Position numbers and translations under genes: made by a program
Assembly (NCBI RefSeq): GCF_007827275.1
Contig: NZ_VISE01000001.1
Location: forward strand, 744,001 to 808,000
Direction of reading: 5' to 3'
DNA: 64,000 nucleotides
Source: Gillisia sp. Hel_I_86
GTDB taxonomy: Bacteria; Bacteroidota; Bacteroidia; Flavobacteriales; Flavobacteriaceae
Part shown: positions 58,990-64,000 of the stretch, piece by piece
Numbering within the stretch: position 1 is the stretch's first letter
Layout of the letters: each line of letters opens with the position of its first letter
The notes under the pieces: generated by a model
What the model was told of the DNA's origin: nothing
What the model saw: only the letters and a program-made list of their open reading frames with translations
Databases searched by the model: none

Positions 58990-60246
58990 ATGAAAAATCT
59001 ATTTCACTATTTAAGTATTGCGTTAATCGCTATATTCGGCTTGCAAATGCAAGCACAAACCCAAAGGGACCTAGACAATTTCAGGGACCCAGACCAAAGA
59101 GGAGTAAATATGTTTGAGGCCCCAAAGGACACAGTTTCTACTTTTGATGGTGTACATGTAAGGGTGGGTGGGGCTTCCACTATCCAGTTCCAGGCCCTGG
59201 ATCATGAAAACTCAGGCGAAATTCCATTGGAGGAAATTGGGTACAACTTTAACCTGGCGACTGCCAATTTAGATTTGGACGTAGCACTTTACGATGGTGT
59301 AAGGATGCACTTAAGAACCTATCTTTCTTCCCAAAATCACACTAACACCTATGTAAAAGGTGGTTATATCCAGATTGATAAATTGGATTTTATAAGCAAA
59401 GGTTTTGCGAAGGGCATTATGGACTATGCCAGGATTAAAATTGGTCACATGGAAAACAACTATGGGGATGCCCACTTCAGAAGGACCGATAACGCGATGT
59501 CCACTTATAACCCATTTGTAGGAAACTATTTAATGGACAGCTTTACCACAGAGGTTGGAGCTGAGTTATATTTGTTCAAAAACGGATGGTTGGGAATGTT
59601 GGGTTTTACCAATGGTAAATTAAACCAAGCTGTAACAAATCCTGAAACCGTAAGCCCATCCTTTCTTGCAAAAATAGGATACGATAATTACCTTAATGAT
59701 GATTTCAGGGTAAGGTTAACAGGATCTATTTACCATACAAACCAAACCGGTAGTGCCTACCTTTACAGTGGTGACCGCGCGGGATCCCGTTATTATAACG
59801 TAATGATACCTGTAGGTGGAGATAATTTTAGATCTGGAAGGATCAACCCGGATTTAAAAAATGAATTGACTGCCATAATGATCAACCCGTTCTTAAAATA
59901 CAAAGGCCTGGAATTTTTCGGGATCTATGAATCTGCAACAGGAAAAAAATCATCTGAGTCTGATACAAGAACCTGGAACCAGTATTCAGGAGAGCTTATT
60001 TACAGGTTTGGTGCAAAAGAAAATTTATACCTTGGTGGTCGTTACAATGTAGCCAGCGGTGAACTCGAAAGCGGAGACGATGTAGACGTGAACCGTTTAT
60101 CCCTTAGTGCAGGTTGGTTTATGACCAAAAACATCCTGATGAAGGTTGAATACATGAACCAGAACTACAATGACTATCCACTAACTGATATTCTTAATGA
60201 TGGAAAAATCAACGGATTAATGGTAGAAGCAGCTATAAGTTTCTAA
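58990..60246 (+). CDS. Outer membrane beta-barrel (porin-like) protein
   Basis: A 418-residue protein with a signal peptide (H-Y-L-S-I-A-L-I-A-I-F-G-L-Q-M-Q-A). The mature part has strand-like alternation, e.g. V-H-V-R-V-G-G-A-S-T-I-Q-F-Q, D-Y-A-R-I-K-I-G-H-M-E-N-N-Y-G and L-Y-L-G-G-R-Y-N-V-A, and ends in a Phe (V-E-A-A-I-S-F), which is the usual barrel signal. The layout suggests a DcaP- or phosphate-porin-like 16-strand barrel, but no ligand can be named. It lies between two YceI genes. Confidence 0.75.
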   Translation: MKNLFHYLSIALIAIFGLQMQAQTQRDLDNFRDPDQRGVNMFEAPKDTVSTFDGVHVRVGGASTIQFQALDHENSGEIPLEEIGYNFNLATANLDLDVALYDGVRMHLRTYLSSQNHTNTYVKGGYIQIDKLDFISKGFAKGIMDYARIKIGHMENNYGDAHFRRTDNAMSTYNPFVGNYLMDSFTTEVGAELYLFKNGWLGMLGFTNGKLNQAVTNPETVSPSFLAKIGYDNYLNDDFRVRLTGSIYHTNQTGSAYLYSGDRAGSRYYNVMIPVGGDNFRSGRINPDLKNELTAIMINPFLKYKGLEFFGIYESATGKKSSESDTRTWNQYSGELIYRFGAKENLYLGGRYNVASGELESGDDVDVNRLSLSAGWFMTKNILMKVEYMNQNYNDYPLTDILNDGKINGLMVEAAISF

Positions 60247-60268
60247 AAAAAGTTTGAATTAGCTAATA

Positions 60269-60321
60269 ATAAGGTTGCCTTAAAAGTGTTTTTACGTAAA
60301 GACCTTTTTAGACAGCCTTAT
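60269..60321. repeat. Imperfect inverted repeat between barrel and second YceI gene
   Basis: ATAAGGTTGCCTTAAAAG and the complement of CTTTTTAGACAGCCTTAT pair over ~18 positions with four mismatches around a 17-nt loop. The stem lies ~22 bp after the barrel stop. It could be a weak terminator or a processing signal. Confidence 0.5.
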
Positions 60322-60335
60322 TTAAATTTATCACC

Positions 60336-60911
60336 ATGAGAAGATTACAACTTACCTGGATAATGATTTTAGCCTGTACGAGTTTTTTTGCACAGAATGG
60401 TTTTGACAGTACCTCAATAGAAATTTTACCCAAAAGCCGCCTCACCATTACGGGAGATACAAATATCAACGAATTTTTATGTGAATTTAATACTGCCTTA
60501 ATTTCCAAGAACAAACAAATTAAGTTTTATGAGGGAGAATCATCCATATGTTTCGAGGATGCTTTACTTAGGTTGGAGAATACTGGTTTTGACTGTGGGA
60601 ACAAAGCAATAAACAAGGATTTCCATACCTTGATCCAAACAGATAAATACCCTGAAATAAGCCTTGAACTAAAAAAGATAACTTTTGAAGGTAAAAATCG
60701 TGCGGTGGCAGATGTTGTATTGTCTATTGCCGGTATAAATAAAGATTATAAAGTCCCCGTAGAAATCGTATCCAAAAATTCTCCATATTTTAAAGGTCTT
60801 TTAAAACTAAATATTGACGATTTTAACCTGGAACCCCCAAAGAAATTCTTCGGAATGGTGGTTGTCAAAAAAGAAATTGAGATTAATTTTAATCTAGCTG
60901 TCCTAAATTAG
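60336..60911 (+). CDS. YceI-like periplasmic protein (divergent)
   Basis: A 191-residue exported protein (signal M-R-R-L-Q-L-T-W-I-M-I-L-A-C-T-S-F-F-A-Q). It keeps the YceI pattern: L-T-I-T-G-D-T-N-I-N-E-F, L-I-Q-T-D-K-Y-P-E-I-S-L-E-L, and L-N-I-D-D-F-N-L-E-P-P-K-K-F-F-G. It is more divergent than the first YceI gene and has Cys residues (C-E-F-N, I-C-F, D-C-G) that the first lacks. It lies 90 bp after the barrel gene. A ligand role as for YceI is inferred only. Confidence 0.8.
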   Translation: MRRLQLTWIMILACTSFFAQNGFDSTSIEILPKSRLTITGDTNINEFLCEFNTALISKNKQIKFYEGESSICFEDALLRLENTGFDCGNKAINKDFHTLIQTDKYPEISLELKKITFEGKNRAVADVVLSIAGINKDYKVPVEIVSKNSPYFKGLLKLNIDDFNLEPPKKFFGMVVVKKEIEINFNLAVLN

Positions 60912-61160
60912 AACCTAAAAAAAACACCGATCTTCTATTGGTAAAAGGGAATTTATTTATCATGGTCCCTCCTATCGGGATAAATGCAGAATACGGATGA
61001 ATCTCTAAGTAAAAACCACTTCTCGATCCAAATAAATAAGGACAGTGAAAAGAGATGGTCCGTTATATTCCTGGACAAAAAACAGATTATCTTTTTTATT
61101 TTGTAATTTTAATGTCCTTCGATCTAATTTAATGAATAATACATTTAAAACTAAACCCAA

Positions 61161-61460
61161 ATGAAAAGCAATTTCAGTGAGATCATAAAAGGGGAAACCC
61201 TTACCCTGGTGGATTTTTATGCAGATTGGTGCGGACCTTGCAAAACTTTAGCACCTATTTTAAAAGAAACTAAATCCAGCCTTGGGGATAAAGTGAAGAT
61301 CGTGAAAATAGATGTAGACAAAAATCAACCCTTGGCTGCGCAATATCAGGTTCGGGGAGTACCAACCCTAATGCTGTTCAAAGATGGGCAACAATTGTGG
61401 CGACAATCTGGCGTGGTGCCAAAAGCGGAGTTGGTAAGAATTATAGAATCGCATTCCTAA
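61161..61460 (+). CDS. trxA: Thioredoxin
   Basis: A 99-residue thiol-disulfide oxidoreductase without signal peptide. The active site is W-C-G-P-C (residues 23-27) and the cis-proline is in R-G-V-P-T-L (Pro68). Length fits a single-domain thioredoxin. The 249-bp gap before it shows nothing further. Confidence 0.95.
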   Translation: MKSNFSEIIKGETLTLVDFYADWCGPCKTLAPILKETKSSLGDKVKIVKIDVDKNQPLAAQYQVRGVPTLMLFKDGQQLWRQSGVVPKAELVRIIESHS

Positions 61461-61560
61461 AAAAAGAACGTGAATAGTGAGAAGTTTTCAGAAAAACAAA
61501 CCTTCCTTTTACACTTCTGGGTTCAAAAAATTATATCTTATTTTTCGAAAAACTCCATAA

Positions 61561-61724
61561 AACAAAAAACCCAAACTAAACAGTTCGGGTTTTCTATTGA
61601 AGTTGGCCTACTAGGGCTCCCCTCGACTACGCTCGGGACAGGCTTCTCGCCCAACAATATTAGGAACAAAAAAACCCAAACTAAACAGTTCGGGTTTTCT
61701 ATTGAAGTTGGCCTACTAGGGCTC
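61561..61724. repeat. Direct repeat of the tRNA-Gln 3' end and terminator
   Basis: About 60 bp occur twice in the same orientation, at 61561-61619 and 61665-61724, identical except for one A in a run. Each copy contains the terminator hairpin (CCCAAAC / GTTCGGG) and the last 17 bases of the tRNA gene. The 45 bp between them read CCTCGACTACGCTCGGGACA and onward and resemble other intergenic palindromes. The left copy has no tRNA attached. Confidence 0.85.
61668..61696 (-). terminator. Terminator of tRNA-Gln
   Basis: On the minus strand CCCGAAC / GTTTGGG (one G-U pair) with a 6-nt loop is followed by a T7 run. It begins 13 bp after the tRNA. A second copy lies at 61564-61591. Confidence 0.75.
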
Positions 61725-61780
61725 GAACCTAGACTCTTCTGTACCAAAAACAGACGTGTTGCCAGTTACACCATAGGCCA
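61708..61780 (-). tRNA. tRNA-Gln (anticodon TTG)
   Basis: The minus strand folds as a cloverleaf. The acceptor arms are TGGCCTA (61780-61774) and TAGGCCA (61715-61709) with discriminator A (61708). The anticodon stem TCTGT / ACAGA encloses loop TTTTGGT, giving TTG. The T arm is CTAGG-TTCGAGC-CCTAG. The 3' CCA is not encoded. The length is 73 nt. Confidence 0.95.
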
Positions 61781-61970
61781 GTATTTCAATACGGGTGCAA
61801 ATTTAAAACAAACTTTATTTTACACAAACATTTTTTAGGTTTTTTGTGAATTATTTTTTGTTTTCAGCTAATCTAAATGCAACTAAAAATATTCTCTTTT
61901 AAGTGCCGTTATAAATACATTCCTGTAATTATTCTTAAATTCGCCTCATCATACTCAATATACGCATAAT

Positions 61971-64000
61971 ATGACAGACTTTAACTTCGGTAAATGGAAC
62001 AAAATACTAGGCTGGCTGGTATTTATAATTTCTCTTACTACGTATTGGTTAACCGTTGAACCCACGGCTAGTTTTTGGGATGCCGGGGAATATATAGCTA
62101 CTGCGGCAAACCTAGAAGTAGGACATCCGCCAGGAGCACCGCTGTACCAAATGATGGGCGCCTTTTTCTCCACTTTTGCACCGGAAGCTGCCCAGGTTGC
62201 CCTTTTGGTTAATATGATGTCTGGCTTGGCCAGTGCCTTTACCATTCTTTTTATGTTTTGGTCTATAGTATTGTTACTTCAAAAAGTTACTGGTCCGGTA
62301 GTAGGTTTAAGCGATAGCAAAAAAATTGCCATTTTAGGAAGTGCCTTGGTTGGTTCTTTAGCTTTTACCTTTACAGATAGCTTTTGGTTTAATGCGGTAG
62401 AGGCTGAAGTATATGCCATGGCAGCCTGTATGATGTCTATTTTGTTTTATCTAGGCTTGCTATGGGAACGAGATATGTTTGCACCTCGAGGGAACAGATG
62501 GGTGATCTTGATCTCTTTTGTAGTAGGGCTTTCCTTTGGAATTCACTTTATGGGACTTCTTACCATCCCAGCAATCGGTTTTTTATATTACTTCAAGAAT
62601 TACAAAAAAATAACTGTTAAGAATTTTATTGTTGCCAATCTCGCAGTAGTGGCTGTTTTAATGTTCATTTTTAAACTATTATTACCGTATACCCTAACAT
62701 TTTTCGCTACTGCTGAAGTTTTCTTTACCAATTCCATTGGCCTCCCTTTCAACTCAGGAACCATTATAGCCCTTTTAGTCATTGTCGCTGCTTTTTACTT
62801 CGGGATTCGATATACTTTAAAAAAGAATTACTATCAATTAAATACGCTGTTACTTTCTGTTCTGTTCATCCTGATTGGTTTCTCAAGCTGGACCATGCTT
62901 CCTATACGCGCGAATGCAAATACCGTGATCAATGAAAACAGTCCAGACAATGCTCGTGAGTTATTGGCCTATTACAACAGGGAACAATATGGGGAGACCC
63001 ATTTATTTTATGGGCCACAATTTACTGAAATGTATAGTGGCCTAGATCCAGAAAACCCTTATTTGGACGATGCGCCTAACTACGAAAAAGACAGGGAACT
63101 TGGGAAATATGTTATTGTTAACGATTATAAAAATGCACGCCAAAATTTGGACGACAGTCATAAAACGGTACTTCCAAGAATGTGGAGCACGCAACATGCG
63201 GCTAATTATATGCAATTCACCGGTCCGCTAAAGTTCACGATCAAAGAGGGATATCAAAGCGAAGATCAGCTGCTAACTGCTATTGCTGAATTTAGAAAAA
63301 ATGTTGCACTGGGAAGAATAGACAATGAAGATTATCACAATTTCCTTAATCAGTTTAGCGAATATCTTAACGTGGAAAAACCTTCTTTTGGATCTAACCT
63401 TAGCTATTTGTTCGAATATCAATTCGGCTATATGTACTGGCGATATTTCATGTGGAATTTTGTGGGAAGACAAAATGATGTCCAAGGTCAATATTCCGAT
63501 ATCAATGGAAATTGGTTAAGCGGAATAAAATTTATAGATGAAATAAGATTGGGCTCCCAAGACAATCTCCCTTCAGACATGAAGAATAATAAGGCTCGAA
63601 ACACCTATTACTTTTTACCTTTAATATTAGGACTCATTGGACTTCTCTTTCATTTCAAAAGAGATAAAAAAAGCTTTTGGGTGCTTATGGTGTTTTTTCT
63701 TTTTACCGGAATTGCACTAAAAATCTATTTAAATGAACGCCCCTTTGAACCTAGGGAACGAGATTATGCCCTGGTTGGTTCCTTCTACGTATTTGCCATT
63801 TGGATAGGATTTGGGGTCTACGCAATCTTCGATTCCATCAAAAAATACCTGAAACCCTCCCTTGCTGCTCCAATAGCAATTGCTGCTTGCCTTTTGGCGG
63901 TACCAACTGTTCTAGCTTCTCAAAACTGGGACGATCACGATAGGTCCGATAGGTATTCTGCCTTGGCTATGGCAAAAATGTACCTGGATTCTGTAGATGA
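61971..64000 (+). CDS. DUF2723 family polytopic membrane protein (GT-C glycosyltransferase-like, TMEM260-like), 3' partial
   Basis: The frame is open from ATG at 61971 to the window end (676 codons and no stop), so it continues beyond. The start M-T-D-F-N-F-G-K-W-N precedes a first membrane segment. Then W-D-A-G-E-Y-I-A-T-A and L-E-V-G-H-P-P-G-A-P-L-Y follow, the hallmark of DUF2723, with an acidic pair in the first loop as in GT-C enzymes. At least ten hydrophobic segments are visible, with a loop of ~250 residues (about 320-540). The human DUF2723 protein TMEM260 is a protein O-mannosyltransferase; a like role in bacterial protein glycosylation is inferred. It is divergent from tRNA-Gln. 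Confidence 0.85.
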   Translation, partial: MTDFNFGKWNKILGWLVFIISLTTYWLTVEPTASFWDAGEYIATAANLEVGHPPGAPLYQMMGAFFSTFAPEAAQVALLVNMMSGLASAFTILFMFWSIVLLLQKVTGPVVGLSDSKKIAILGSALVGSLAFTFTDSFWFNAVEAEVYAMAACMMSILFYLGLLWERDMFAPRGNRWVILISFVVGLSFGIHFMGLLTIPAIGFLYYFKNYKKITVKNFIVANLAVVAVLMFIFKLLLPYTLTFFATAEVFFTNSIGLPFNSGTIIALLVIVAAFYFGIRYTLKKNYYQLNTLLLSVLFILIGFSSWTMLPIRANANTVINENSPDNARELLAYYNREQYGETHLFYGPQFTEMYSGLDPENPYLDDAPNYEKDRELGKYVIVNDYKNARQNLDDSHKTVLPRMWSTQHAANYMQFTGPLKFTIKEGYQSEDQLLTAIAEFRKNVALGRIDNEDYHNFLNQFSEYLNVEKPSFGSNLSYLFEYQFGYMYWRYFMWNFVGRQNDVQGQYSDINGNWLSGIKFIDEIRLGSQDNLPSDMKNNKARNTYYFLPLILGLIGLLFHFKRDKKSFWVLMVFFLFTGIALKIYLNERPFEPRERDYALVGSFYVFAIWIGFGVYAIFDSIKKYLKPSLAAPIAIAACLLAVPTVLASQNWDDHDRSDRYSALAMAKMYLDSVD

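Noticed and set aside
61470-61838. Plus-strand open frame of 122 codons after trxA
   Set aside because: It runs through both terminator copies and the antisense of tRNA-Gln. Its internal peptide repeat comes only from the DNA duplication.

Overview
The window is chromosomal DNA from a member of the Bacteroidota, most likely family Flavobacteriaceae (Gramella/Gillisia/Salegentibacter-like). The reasons are the AT-rich base composition, TAnnTTTG-type promoters, few Shine-Dalgarno sequences, an alternative complex III (ActABCDEF) joined to cytochrome oxidase genes, DUF5916, DUF2723 and SPOR proteins, and a ribosomal protein cluster next to eno and carA. The genus cannot be fixed from the sequence alone.

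Layout. 1-3.2 kb: the end of a DUF2867-type SDR protein and a BCCT transporter. 3.6-5.4 kb: two tandem pentein-fold hydrolases for arginine/citrulline-type substrates (CtlX and a DDAH-like protein). 5.5-10.4 kb: gltA, eno, a small outer membrane protein and carA. 10.6-27.8 kb: one continuous minus-strand block, rpsL-rpsG-fusA-rpsJ, then rplC to rplQ including secY, infA, rpmJ and rpoA. 28.1-29.5 kb: a decayed nest of insertion sequences (an IS630-type fragment inside an IS1380-type transposase). 29.7-33.3 kb: queG, a cytochrome P450 and ruvB. 33.4-35.6 kb: a DUF5916 outer membrane protein. 36.0-47.9 kb: the respiratory operon actABCDEF-coxBA, which carries electrons from menaquinol to oxygen. 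48.2-48.6 kb: a SPOR protein. 49.2-53.8 kb: rimP-nusA-infB. 54-57.5 kb: a universal stress protein, an AsmA-like protein, a small membrane protein and a phosphoesterase. 58.4-60.9 kb: a YceI / outer membrane barrel / YceI cassette. 61.2 kb to the end: a thioredoxin, tRNA-Gln with a duplicated 3' end and terminator, and the start of a large DUF2723 (GT-C, TMEM260-like) membrane protein that runs off the window.

Most of the window is core genome. The less ordinary material lies between genes. It includes a ~240-bp dispersed repeat present in three near-full copies and one partial copy, and a second family of palindromic repeats near 48.6-49.1 kb. Hairpins stand in the leaders or spacers of the translation operons (before rplC, between rpsL and rpsG, and a terminator-like hairpin 15 nt before rimP). 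There is also a partial duplication of the tRNA-Gln 3' end, and an unexplained 330-bp stretch beside the cox terminator. In the coding part the most notable details are a class I cytochrome c fused to ActA, a helix-hairpin-helix-like tail on ActC, and the YceI-barrel-YceI arrangement. I did not find a CRISPR array, an obvious defence island or a clearly new multi-gene system.
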